A DNA stretch of 14,604 nucleotides from an uncultured Actinomycetes bacterium (GCA_903921405.1 CAIXPV010000149.1:1-14604), one strand, 5' to 3'. Positions 1 through 6,557 are shown, numbered from the stretch's first letter. The notes: generated from the letters alone by a model not told the origin. Numbers and translations are program-made.

Positions 1-678
1 GGTTGGGATAATTTAGTGATGTTTGGTCGTCTGTATCACTTAGGCAAACAGCAATCTATTAATCGCGCCAATGAATTACTGGAAAGATTTTCATTAACCG
101 ACAGTGCGCGCAGACCAATTAAAACGTACTCAGGTGGAATGCGCCGCCGATTAGATTTAGCTGCATCACTTATTGTGCAACCCAAGGTTCTATTTCTTGA
201 TGAGCCAACCACTGGTCTAGATCCTCGTGGTCGTATGGAGATGTGGGGAGTAATTGAAGAGTTAGTAAAAGGTGGCGTAACTCTTTTATTAACAACACAG
301 TATTTGGAAGAAGCCGATCAATTGGCCGATGAGATTGCAGTTATCGATCATGGAAAAGTCATTGCGCGTGGTACGTCGGATGCGCTCAAGAGCCAAGTGG
401 GCGGAGAGCGCTTAGAAGTTACTGTTGAGAGCGCACAAATCGCAGAGACAATAAAAATAGTTGAACAAATCAGCGGCAATACCGCCCACCTTGATGCAGC
501 CCTTCGCACAATTAGCGCCCCAGTCTCTACCGGCTCGAAAGCGCTGATGGATGTCTTGCGCGCCCTAGATGCCGCCCAGATTCACCCACTAGATGTTGGC
601 TTAAAGCGCCCTTCTTTAGATGATGTCTTTATGGCATTAACCGGACATGTTGCCGAAGTAGAGGTCGAGAAGAAATGA
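1..678 (+). CDS. DrrA-like ABC transporter ATP-binding protein, 5' partial
   Basis: This is the ATPase subunit of an ABC-2 exporter of the daunorubicin-resistance (DrrA) family, expected on the cytoplasmic face of the membrane. The reading frame is open from base 1, reading GWDNL before the GTG at 16, so the true start and the Walker A motif lie upstream of the window. Visible motifs are the ABC signature YSGGMRRRLDLA, Walker B VLFLDEPTTGLDP, and the TTQYLEEAD switch region, where a glutamine replaces the H-loop histidine as is usual in DrrA proteins. The C-terminal part (LDDVFMALTGH) also fits this family. The stop overlaps the permease start by four bases (ATGA at 675-678), so the two are translationally coupled. 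The substrate cannot be told from sequence; a drug, lipid or antibiotic is possible. Confidence 0.95.
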   Translation, partial: GWDNLVMFGRLYHLGKQQSINRANELLERFSLTDSARRPIKTYSGGMRRRLDLAASLIVQPKVLFLDEPTTGLDPRGRMEMWGVIEELVKGGVTLLLTTQYLEEADQLADEIAVIDHGKVIARGTSDALKSQVGGERLEVTVESAQIAETIKIVEQISGNTAHLDAALRTISAPVSTGSKALMDVLRALDAAQIHPLDVGLKRPSLDDVFMALTGHVAEVEVEKK

Positions 679-1469
679 AAAATGCGATTCTAGATTCACT
701 CATTATTACTAAGCGCCAACTGCTGCAGTTAGCTCGCGTGCCAGAAGTACTTATTTTCTCAACGATTCAGCCCGTCATGTTCGTTCTGCTATTCCGTTTT
801 GTCTTTGGTGGCTCGATTTCTACTGGCCAACCAGGGGGATACGTTCAACTGTTGATGCCAGGAATCTTCGTACAGACAGTTGCCTTCACATTGGCTGCAA
901 CGGCATCGGGATTAGCTGAAGATATGAAGAAGGGTTTAATCGATCGCTTTAGATCACTGCCAATTGCACGTTCAGCTCTAGTCGTTGGTCGCACATTAGG
1001 AGACTCGTTACTCAATATTTTGGTGTTAGTTGTCATGGCCGCTGCAGGCTTTGCCGTGGGTTGGCGACCAACATCTGGCATCTTAAGTATTCTCGCCGCA
1101 TTTTTATTTCTGCTGATGTTTGGTTACGCACTATCGTGGACAGGAATCTATGCCGGCCTGGCAGTGCGCGATGCGCGCACGGTGCAAAATGTCAGTTTCT
1201 TGATTACTTTTCCGATGACGTTTTTATCTAATGCATTTGCTCCAACAACAGGGATGCCAAAGGCGCTTCAGTATGTTGCTGAATGGAATCCAGTCTCCAC
1301 CATGGTCGCAGCGTGCCGTGAGTTATTTGGTTTGAAGATTGAATTTGGCGCAACAGCTAACTCGTTTCCAAGCCAACATCCACTGGTTACATCTCTGTTT
1401 TATATGGTCTTGATTATGGTGATCTTTATTCCGCTGAGCGTTAGAAAATATAAAAACTCTTCTAACTAA
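675..1469 (+). CDS. ABC-2 type transporter permease (DrrB-like)
   Basis: This 264-residue integral membrane protein is the likely partner of the ATPase just upstream, with which it shares an ATGA overlap. It begins with a short cytoplasmic amphipathic stretch and has about six hydrophobic segments, near residues 27-45, 58-80, 105-128, 135-160, 170-192 and 237-256. The loop GLIDRFRSLPIARSA after the second segment is the conserved coupling region of DrrB/ABC-2 permeases that contacts the ATPase. The segment FLSNAFAPTTGMP and the following EWNP are also typical of the family. Length matches the usual 250-280 residues. The gene ends tail to tail with greA with a four-base overlap, leaving no room for a terminator. 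Exporter function is well supported; the substrate is unknown. Confidence 0.93.
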   Translation: MKNAILDSLIITKRQLLQLARVPEVLIFSTIQPVMFVLLFRFVFGGSISTGQPGGYVQLLMPGIFVQTVAFTLAATASGLAEDMKKGLIDRFRSLPIARSALVVGRTLGDSLLNILVLVVMAAAGFAVGWRPTSGILSILAAFLFLLMFGYALSWTGIYAGLAVRDARTVQNVSFLITFPMTFLSNAFAPTTGMPKALQYVAEWNPVSTMVAACRELFGLKIEFGATANSFPSQHPLVTSLFYMVLIMVIFIPLSVRKYKNSSN

Positions 1470-1942
1470 GCGTAAAACTCGGCAGCTTTAATCGCTACGG
1501 TAATTTCACGACCGTTAGGAGCGGTGTACTTCACTGTGGCTCCGATTTCAGCGCCCATCACGGCAGCCCCTAGTGGTGATTTTTCGCTGTAAACATCTAA
1601 GTCTCCGGAAGCGATTTCGCGCGAACCCAGTAGAAAGCGCATCTCATCGCCGGCAATCTCTGCAGTCACGACCATACCTGCGCCAACTTTTCCATCGGCA
1701 CTTGGCGGCGGAGTTCCAATGTGGGCATTGTCTAACATCTGCTTCAACTGGCGGATGCGCGCCTCCATCTTGCCTTGCTCATCACGGGCGGCGTGATACC
1801 CACCGTTCTCTTTTAAATCTCCCTCAGCGCGGGCAGCCTCGATCTTGGCTGTGATCTCTTTACGACCAACACCTTCTAAGTTTTCTAATTCGGCGCGCAA
1901 ACGATCTGCAGCTTCCTGCGTTAACCATGTCTGTGAGCTCAT
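1466..1942 (-). CDS. greA: Transcription elongation factor GreA
   Basis: GreA enters the secondary channel of RNA polymerase and stimulates cleavage of backtracked transcripts. The 158-residue length is normal for the family. Residues 1-75 form the predicted coiled-coil hairpin, and its tip carries the GDLKEN motif with acidic residues D42 and E45, matching the catalytic pair of E. coli GreA (D41, E44), followed by YHAARDEQ. Residues 80-156 are the FKBP-like globular domain, including the SPLGAAVMGAEIG segment. It lies 39 bases downstream of the DUF4307 gene on the same strand, an actinobacterial arrangement also seen at Rv1081c-Rv1080c. No Shine-Dalgarno precedes the ATG. A TACCTT hexamer lies eight bases upstream, so a separate near-leaderless promoter is possible. 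Confidence 0.97.
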   Translation of the reverse strand: MSSQTWLTQEAADRLRAELENLEGVGRKEITAKIEAARAEGDLKENGGYHAARDEQGKMEARIRQLKQMLDNAHIGTPPPSADGKVGAGMVVTAEIAGDEMRFLLGSREIASGDLDVYSEKSPLGAAVMGAEIGATVKYTAPNGREITVAIKAAEFYA

Positions 1943-1981
1943 AAGGGGTAAAGGTACTAGGAAGGTAGAGCTGCCTACAAC

Positions 1982-2371
1982 CTATTGAGCGCGGCACCCT
2001 GCAACGTCAGCAAATACTGCCTTGGTCCGAGAGGGAATGACAGTAGTTTGTTGGAAAGAGGCCAAGCCAGGGCCAAACTCCTGATCGATCTGGCCAACAA
2101 CATTCTTATCTATATCGCGTGCGATAAGTGTGCAGATAAGCGTTTGATTTTTATCCGTGCGTTGTACCGAAAATCGAAGCGATATTTCTCGATCTGAAAT
2201 CGGTGAAAAGGAAATCATCGATGAGCGAATCGGTGGATTTGAATGATGTAAACCGGCCCACATCAACCATGAGATTCCCGTTACGGCAAAGACTGCGGCC
2301 GGCAGCACCCAGCGATTGCGAGGGCGCACCCCGTATCGATCATCGAAGGAGAAGGCTGGGTCCAAAGACAT
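1982..2371 (-). CDS. DUF4307 family membrane-anchored protein
   Basis: This 129-residue protein matches the actinobacterial DUF4307 family, whose function is unknown. It has a short N-terminal cytoplasmic part with a characteristic DDRYGV stretch (residues 10-15), one membrane segment at about 21-40, and an extracytoplasmic beta-rich domain. That domain has the family pattern of a cysteine in LICTLIARD (C80) and a C-terminal VAGC (C126); the two cysteines could form a disulfide. It is the first gene of a minus-strand pair with greA, the same neighbour as in mycobacteria (Rv1081c). Its ATG lies inside a palindrome shared with the divergent small membrane protein, with a CATAAT hexamer six bases upstream and no Shine-Dalgarno, so the transcript is probably leaderless. 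Confidence 0.85.
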   Translation of the reverse strand: MSLDPAFSFDDRYGVRPRNRWVLPAAVFAVTGISWLMWAGLHHSNPPIRSSMISFSPISDREISLRFSVQRTDKNQTLICTLIARDIDKNVVGQIDQEFGPGLASFQQTTVIPSRTKAVFADVAGCRAQ

Positions 2372-2388
2372 GACATGATTATGTCATG
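2369..2388. promoter_or_regulatory. 20-bp palindrome carrying two divergent start codons and -10-like elements
   Basis: The sequence CATGACATGATTATGTCATG has perfect 8-bp arms around a GATT centre. The outer CAT (2369-2371) is the DUF4307 start codon on the minus strand, and the outer ATG (2386-2388) starts the small membrane protein on the plus strand. Six bases before each start is a -10-like hexamer: CATAAT on the minus strand (2383-2378) and the weaker CATGAT on the plus strand (2374-2379). This is the spacing expected for leaderless actinobacterial transcripts starting at the A of ATG. No good -35 element was seen on either side. The symmetry would also suit a dimeric repressor or a stem in the DNA. 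Confidence 0.55.
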
Positions 2389-2523
2389 CAAAAAAATATT
2401 GAGATGGGAGCCGCGGGCTCAGTAACCATTGCTTTACTGATACTTGCCACAGTTTTTTTAATGCGCAGTTTTTACAAGCGCTTCATGGGCATAGATCGAA
2501 GTGATGAATCCACCGATAAGTAA
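2386..2523 (+). CDS. Small single-pass membrane protein, 45 residues
   Basis: This short frame runs from the ATG at 2386 to the TAA at 2521-2523. It starts MQKNIEMGAAG, has a hydrophobic helix at about residues 12-27 (SVTIALLILATVFLMR), then a basic patch SFYKRF and an acidic, polar tail ending in STDK. The positive-inside pattern suggests the N-terminus is outside and the tail is cytoplasmic. Its stop overlaps the SURF1 start by about 20 bases, so the two would be cotranscribed. Mycobacteria have a small membrane protein (Rv1083) at the equivalent place between DUF4307/mca and the prenyl synthase, which supports a real gene. It has no recognised domain and its function is unknown. Its start codon sits in the divergent palindrome. 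Confidence 0.7.
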   Translation: MQKNIEMGAAGSVTIALLILATVFLMRSFYKRFMGIDRSDESTDK

Positions 2524-3220
2524 GAACTTTGCATCCAGAGTTCTGCAAGGTGTGGCCGTTCTTAGTATTGCCGCAATATTTTTCTCACTCGGAATCTGGC
2601 AGCTAGATCGCGCTCGCGCATTAAAGGCCAGTTTGGTTGTCGCCACCACGGTCGATAAAAATATAGTCCCGCTGGATTCAATAACGGCGGCGCGAGAGTC
2701 ACTGCCGCCATCGGCCATGAATCGCATGGTCAGTACATCGGGTCACTACGTTGCAGATTTTAAAGCCCCCAACCAAAGCGATGGTCAAGGAGTCGTTAGC
2801 GACTGGCAGGTCTCACTGCTTCAAGTCGGTACACACTCAGGGATTCTGGTAGTCCGGGGTTTATGGGCCGATCGATTGCTTAACCCAGATATTTCGCAGT
2901 CCATGAACATAGATATCACTGGCCAACTGCATGCACGCCAAGATAGTGATCGCGCTGAAAACTCAGGAGGAGTTATTTCTCGCTTAGATAGTGCGGTAAT
3001 AGTTGGAACAACTGATTTAGATTTATTTGATGGTTACATCCTGGCCACACGTGAGAGCCACCAAGGTCACGATATTGCCAGACCTCGGACATCGCCTGAA
3101 AAGCAGAGTTCGCGCATCCCGGGTTTTTACTGGCAGCACCTGTCCTATGTTGTTATTTGGTGGCTCATGGCCGGGGTGGTGCTTTACCTTCCCCTGTATC
3201 GCCGTAAGGTAGACCTATGA
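2504..3220 (+). CDS. SURF1 family cytochrome oxidase assembly protein
   Basis: SURF1 proteins assist haem insertion and assembly of haem-copper oxidases at the cytoplasmic membrane. The 238-residue product has the family layout: a membrane helix near residues 13-33, immediately followed by the GIWQLDRARALKA signature, a large extracytoplasmic domain with GHYVADFKAPNQSDGQG and VVRGLWAD segments, and a second helix near 212-232 beginning QHLSYVVIWWLMAG. The usual VNRGW motif is degraded to VVRGLW here. A GTG lies directly before the ATG at 2504, so the start could be 2501; no clear Shine-Dalgarno is present, which fits coupling to the overlapping small membrane gene. Its stop overlaps the DUF3817 gene (ATGA). 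No oxidase subunit gene lies in the window. Confidence 0.9.
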   Translation: MNPPISKNFASRVLQGVAVLSIAAIFFSLGIWQLDRARALKASLVVATTVDKNIVPLDSITAARESLPPSAMNRMVSTSGHYVADFKAPNQSDGQGVVSDWQVSLLQVGTHSGILVVRGLWADRLLNPDISQSMNIDITGQLHARQDSDRAENSGGVISRLDSAVIVGTTDLDLFDGYILATRESHQGHDIARPRTSPEKQSSRIPGFYWQHLSYVVIWWLMAGVVLYLPLYRRKVDL

Positions 3221-3516
3221 AATCAGCCGTTCTTCGTTTTCGCGTCATGGCAATAATCTCTGGCGTCATGTCACTTCTTTTGTGGTTTGTTTATATGCCA
3301 ATCAAATATCTCTTTGACGCCCCCGATCTACACAGTGCCATTACTTGGATACCTATGGTCCACGGCTACCTGTACCCACTTTATATTTTGACCGCGATCT
3401 CATTTTCTCTCAAAGCCCGTTGGCCCCTCATGAAGATGCTGGGTTTAATGCTGGCCGGAACGCTTCCAATTGCATCCCTGATTGCTGAGCGCCGAGTTGT
3501 ACGCCGCTATTCGTAA
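3217..3516 (+). CDS. DUF3817 integral membrane protein
   Basis: This 99-residue protein belongs to the DUF3817 family of small actinobacterial and firmicute membrane proteins of unknown function. It has three hydrophobic segments, near residues 9-28, 45-64 and 71-87. Two family motifs are visible: MVHGYLYPLYIL in the second segment and AGTLPIASLIAERRV at the end of the third. The start is fixed by the ATGA overlap with SURF1, with AAGG a few bases upstream. The tail overlaps the start of the prenyl synthase gene. Position in a SURF1-led cluster hints at a membrane or respiratory role, but that is inference from neighbours only. Confidence 0.88.
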   Translation: MKSAVLRFRVMAIISGVMSLLLWFVYMPIKYLFDAPDLHSAITWIPMVHGYLYPLYILTAISFSLKARWPLMKMLGLMLAGTLPIASLIAERRVVRRYS

Positions 3517-4273
3517 GTTCATCAAATCACTTCTATACCCACTCTATGAGCGGCGCTTAGTACGTGCATTAGATTTTTCCAAGACCCCACATCACGTTGG
3601 TGTCATCCTTGATGGCAATCGCCGATGGGCAAAAGCTAATCCAAATCTGGCCGATCCCAATGGGCACAAAGCTGGGGCCAGCAAGATTATTGAATTCTTG
3701 GGTTGGTGCGATGAGGCCGATGTGCAGGTGGTAACGCTGTGGCTGTTATCGACTGATAACTTTAAACGTAGCGCCGCCGAGATAGATGAACTGCTACATA
3801 TTATTGGCGAGACTGTTGACGAATTAGCAGCAACCGGTCGATGGAATATTAAGGCCGTTGGCGCACTTGATTTGCTGCCTGATTGGCTTTCGAAAAAACT
3901 GAGTGATTTAAAACCGGTTCGCACCGATGGAGTTGAAGTAAATGTTGCAATTAGCTATGGCGGTCGTCGTGAAATCGTTGATGCGGTTAAGTGCTATTTA
4001 AGTGAGGAAGAAAAAGCGGGCCACTCCCTCAGTGCCGCCTCTGCTGCTTTAACAAGTGAGGACATTTCAAAGTTTTTATACACCGCAGGTCAGCCAGATC
4101 CAGAGCTTTTGATTCGAACATCCGGTGAACAACGCCTTGGTGGCTTCATGTTGTGGCAGAGCGCATCATCTGAGTTCTATTTTTGTGAAGCCTATTGGCC
4201 AGATTTTCGTCGCGTCGATTTCTTACGTGCTCTGCGTGCATACTCTTTGCGACAACGCCGTTTTGGTTCGTAA
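3497..4273 (+). CDS. Z-isoprenyl diphosphate synthase (UppS/Rv1086-like)
   Basis: This is a cis-prenyltransferase of the undecaprenyl diphosphate synthase fold, adding isopentenyl units to an allylic diphosphate at the membrane face. The motif HHVGVILDGNRRWAK carries the catalytic aspartate. WLLSTDN, VAISYGGRREIVDA and RTSGEQRLGGFMLWQSASSE are the other conserved blocks, and the last includes the diphosphate-binding arginines. The sequence is closer to mycobacterial Rv1086, which makes the C15 omega,E,Z product, than to the long-chain enzyme; chain length here is inferred. There is no in-frame ATG before the first motif. The TTG at 3497 gives an N-terminus in register with Rv1086; the TTG at 3482 is the alternative. 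Either overlaps the DUF3817 gene, which implies coupling. Confidence 0.93.
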   Translation: MYAAIRKFIKSLLYPLYERRLVRALDFSKTPHHVGVILDGNRRWAKANPNLADPNGHKAGASKIIEFLGWCDEADVQVVTLWLLSTDNFKRSAAEIDELLHIIGETVDELAATGRWNIKAVGALDLLPDWLSKKLSDLKPVRTDGVEVNVAISYGGRREIVDAVKCYLSEEEKAGHSLSAASAALTSEDISKFLYTAGQPDPELLIRTSGEQRLGGFMLWQSASSEFYFCEAYWPDFRRVDFLRALRAYSLRQRRFGS

Positions 4274-4398
4274 TTAATTCTCCAAGATTTAACAGTTCAT
4301 GTACGCGTGTCGCGACCTGCTTTCAGGCAACTAGTTCTACCTTTTTCTTATCCGAAGCAGGTTCCAACTAGTACAACTTAAATCGAGGAGCTCAGCCA
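4274..4398 (+). promoter_or_regulatory. 125-nt phoH leader with mutually exclusive stems and short ORFs
   Basis: This is the second-longest gap in the window. ACCTGCTT (4315-4322) pairs with AAGCAGGT (4355-4362) across 32 bases. The same left arm can instead form a local hairpin, CCTG-CTTT-CAGG (4316-4327), so the two structures exclude each other. CAACTAGT occurs twice (4328-4335 and 4365-4372). Two short frames overlap the structure: MYACRDLLSGN from the ATG at 4299 (stop 4332-4334), and a 24-codon frame from the GTG at 4307 (stop 4379-4381) containing FRQLVLPFSYPKQ. Mycobacterial phoH2 has a small upstream partner gene, phoAT, so a short coding leader is possible. No match to a known riboswitch class was recognised. 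Confidence 0.4.
4385..4390 (+). promoter_or_regulatory. Ribosome binding site of phoH
   Basis: GAGGAG lies eight bases before the TTG at 4399. It is one of the few good Shine-Dalgarno sequences in the window and is the reason for accepting a TTG start for the PIN-PhoH gene. Confidence 0.75.
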
Positions 4399-5715
4399 TT
4401 GGCTTCTAAGAGTCAAAACGGTAAGAAGACCTTTGTATTAGATACCAGTGTTTTGCTGGCCGATCCTGGCGCGCTCTATAGATTTGCAGAGCATGAAGTA
4501 ATTATTCCTATCGCTGTAATCGGCGAATTAGAGATTAAAAGAGACCACCCAGAGCTTGGCTACTTCGCCCGGGCCGCCCTTCGAGCCCTTGATGATCTGC
4601 GCCTTACCCATGGACGCCTGGATAAAGCGCTGACCGTAACGCCTGAGGGCGGAACCTTGTCAGTCGAACTCAACCACACCGACCTATCGACCCTGCCACA
4701 AGGCTTCTTGCGCGATGGAACCAATGATTCGCGAATCTTGGCAATTGCCAAGAACCTGATGGGTGATGGAAAAGATGTAGTTCTAGTTACTAAAGATTTA
4801 CCCCTTCGCGTGAAGGCATCCTCGGTTGGTGTTGAGGCCCAGGAGTATTTGGCCGAACTCGTCTCCAACAGTGGCTGGACTGGAATCGTTGAACTCGATG
4901 TGGGTTCGCAGGTAATCGATGATTTATACAGCAGCGATCGCGCCGACCATGAAGTCGCCTTTGAACTTCCCGTTCATACTGGAATCGTTTTGCACTCAGA
5001 GCGTGGCAGCGCCTTGGCCAGAGTCACTGCAGATAAACAGCTGCAATTAGTTCGTGGAGATCGCAGCGCCTTTGGTCTGCATGGTCGAAGCGCCGAACAG
5101 CGCGTTGCCCTCGATTTACTTCTGGATGATTCAATCGGCATCGTCTCCCTTGGTGGTCGAGCCGGAACTGGAAAATCAGCGCTGGCATTGTGCGCCGGAC
5201 TTGAAGCGGTAATGGAAAAGCGCATCCATAAGAAGGTTGTCATCTTCAGGCCGCTCTATCCAGTCGGTGGCCAAGAGCTGGGATACCTGCCGGGCAGTGA
5301 GGGCGAGAAGATGTCGCCCTGGGCCCAGGCCGTCTTTGACACATTGGGAGCACTAGTGAGTCAGGCCGTCATCGATGAGATCGTTGACCGGGGCTTAATT
5401 GAAGTCTTGCCACTGACACATATCCGCGGCCGCTCTCTGCACGACTCCTTTGTCATCGTTGATGAGGCGCAGTCGCTAGAGCGTGGAGTTTTATTAACGG
5501 TGCTCTCTCGCATCGGTCAGGGCTCGCGCGTGATCTTGACTCATGACGTTGCCCAGCGCGATAACTTGCGGGTTGGTCGCCACGATGGTGTGGTCGCAGT
5601 TGTTGAAACCCTTAAGGGTCACCCGCTCTTTGCCCATGTGACATTAACTCGCAGCGAGCGCTCGCCGATCGCTGCCTTGGTGACCGAGATGCTGGAAGGG
5701 CCTTTGCCTGGATAA
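4399..5715 (+). CDS. PIN domain-PhoH ATPase fusion (PhoH2 type)
   Basis: The 438-residue protein joins an N-terminal PIN ribonuclease-like domain (about 10-150) to a C-terminal PhoH ATPase domain (about 225-435). This is the layout of PhoH2, which in mycobacteria (Rv1095) unwinds and cleaves RNA. The PIN domain begins TFVLDTSVLLADP (D15) and keeps further acidic positions E43, D110 and D133, so it looks catalytically intact. The ATPase has Walker A GRAGTGKS (253-260) and Walker B FVIVDEAQ (D355, E356), followed by the THDVAQRDN sensor region. Translation starts at a TTG supported by GAGGAG. The gene stands alone between two long leaders and is probably its own transcription unit. Its role in RNA decay or stress is taken from the family. 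Confidence 0.93.
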   Translation: MASKSQNGKKTFVLDTSVLLADPGALYRFAEHEVIIPIAVIGELEIKRDHPELGYFARAALRALDDLRLTHGRLDKALTVTPEGGTLSVELNHTDLSTLPQGFLRDGTNDSRILAIAKNLMGDGKDVVLVTKDLPLRVKASSVGVEAQEYLAELVSNSGWTGIVELDVGSQVIDDLYSSDRADHEVAFELPVHTGIVLHSERGSALARVTADKQLQLVRGDRSAFGLHGRSAEQRVALDLLLDDSIGIVSLGGRAGTGKSALALCAGLEAVMEKRIHKKVVIFRPLYPVGGQELGYLPGSEGEKMSPWAQAVFDTLGALVSQAVIDEIVDRGLIEVLPLTHIRGRSLHDSFVIVDEAQSLERGVLLTVLSRIGQGSRVILTHDVAQRDNLRVGRHDGVVAVVETLKGHPLFAHVTLTRSERSPIAALVTEMLEGPLPG

Positions 5716-5962
5716 GGCCCAATAAGCCCCAGAATCAATCTCACAGTCACATTTGGTGCATTTCGGACATTCCCCTTACTGACCTGCGCTTTTACCCATC
5801 CACAGGTAATCACTTTCCTGAGAATCTACGACTCATGCGGGATTTGATTTGCCGATGTCAGTGCACACCGACAGGCTATGGCCATTCCCCGTTAGTTATA
5901 AGCCCCTTTCAATGAGGCTGATAGCGCACGGGCCAAGCGAATGGGTGAGAGGAGGGGATGAG
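5716..5962 (+). promoter_or_regulatory. 247-nt leader upstream of the transglycosylase-like gene
   Basis: This is the longest gap in the window and is out of scale with the rest. Visible elements are ACCTG (5782-5786) opposite CAGGT (5803-5807), and a hairpin TGTCAGT-GCAC-ACCGACA (5856-5873) with one mismatch. GGGA (5839-5842) and TCCC could close around that hairpin. A 26-codon frame from the ATG at 5835 to the TGA at 5913-5915 begins MRDLICRCQC. Actinobacterial cell-wall hydrolase genes often carry a c-di-AMP (ydaO) riboswitch here, but its conserved blocks were not found. A promoter and some post-transcriptional control are likely; the type is not identified. Confidence 0.35.
5948..5957 (+). 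promoter_or_regulatory. Ribosome binding site deciding the transglycosylase start
   Basis: The purine-rich AGAGGAGGGG ends five bases before the ATG at 5963. It is the strongest Shine-Dalgarno in the window. It places the start directly before a signal peptide rather than at the open ATG at 5849. Confidence 0.8.
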
Positions 5963-6550
5963 ATGAAGCTTGTTAATAAGTCAGTTGCAATCTGGGGCGT
6001 CGTTGCCGCCATGCTCTTTCTCTCGAGCGCCCTTCCAAGTGCCTATGGTCTTGAGTTTCCTATGACCTCCCAGATCGAGATCAATCCAGATACCCAAGCT
6101 CTGGCTGCGCAGGTCGATCCCATGGCATCGTCGGTGGCGCTCTTTGGCTCTATCGAACTTGCATCTACCCCTATGGGCTCAGTCTTCTCTAGCGACTTAG
6201 CACTTGTCTCTTCCATTAGTCGCCAAGTTGAAATGGCGCGCACACCATTTGGCGCCAAGAAGGTTGCTCAGGCGATATTAGTTAATGAGTTTGGCTTTAG
6301 TAATGCCCAGTACTCCTGTCTTAATAGCTTGTGGACTAAAGAGAGCCACTGGAACTATAAGGCGCATAACTATCACTCTGGTGCCCATGGAATTGCACAG
6401 GCGCTGCCAGCTGAAAAGATGAGCGTCGTTGGAACAGATTGGCGCACCAACCCAGTGACGCAGATTCGTTGGGGACTTCGCTACATCACGATCCGCTATG
6501 ACACTCCATGCAAGGCCTGGTCACACTTTAAAGCTAAGCATTATTACTAA
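5963..6550 (+). CDS. Secreted transglycosylase-like / aggregation-promoting-factor-type protein
   Basis: The 195-residue product starts with a clear signal peptide: MKLVNKS, a hydrophobic core WGVVAAMLFLSS and cleavage probably after SAYG (residue 29). A low-complexity linker of about 65 residues follows. The C-terminal 80 residues form a small lytic-transglycosylase-like domain of the type common in actinobacterial wall proteins: CLNSLWTKESHWNYKAHN with the probable catalytic glutamate E127, then GAHGIAQALP, the TDWRTNPVTQIRWGLRYI block and a final KAWSHF. C119 and C183 are placed to form a disulfide. It likely cleaves or remodels peptidoglycan outside the membrane. No LysM, G5 or sortase anchor is present. 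The preceding 247-base leader suggests dedicated regulation. Confidence 0.87.
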   Translation: MKLVNKSVAIWGVVAAMLFLSSALPSAYGLEFPMTSQIEINPDTQALAAQVDPMASSVALFGSIELASTPMGSVFSSDLALVSSISRQVEMARTPFGAKKVAQAILVNEFGFSNAQYSCLNSLWTKESHWNYKAHNYHSGAHGIAQALPAEKMSVVGTDWRTNPVTQIRWGLRYITIRYDTPCKAWSHFKAKHYY

Positions 6551-6557
6551 TCTGAAT

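Noticed and set aside
1..60. Absence of Walker A, suggesting a broken ATPase gene
   Set aside because: The frame is open from base 1 with a family-like sequence, so the missing part is simply outside the window.
283..330. Missing H-loop histidine in the ABC ATPase
   Set aside because: Glutamine in TTQYLEEAD is the normal state for the DrrA subfamily, so it is not a defect.
4560..5243. Two minus-strand open frames of about 100 and 90 codons
   Set aside because: Both are antisense to the intact PIN and PhoH domains, are low-complexity and basic, and have no supporting start signals.
4314..5787. Shared GACCTGC heptamer in both long leaders (4314-4320 and 5781-5787) as a common operator
   Set aside because: A single 7-base match with different flanks is easily explained by chance and has no further symmetry in common.
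5849..5962. N-terminal extension of the transglycosylase gene to the ATG at 5849
   Set aside because: The extension would bury the signal peptide behind 38 polar residues. A strong AGAGGAGGGG site supports the ATG at 5963 instead.
5716..5962. c-di-AMP (ydaO) riboswitch
   Set aside because: Expected from the downstream gene type, but the conserved GGGGAACC-like and CCCGNCAGCUAACYCC-like blocks are not present. CCCCGTTAGTTATAAG is only a vague resemblance.
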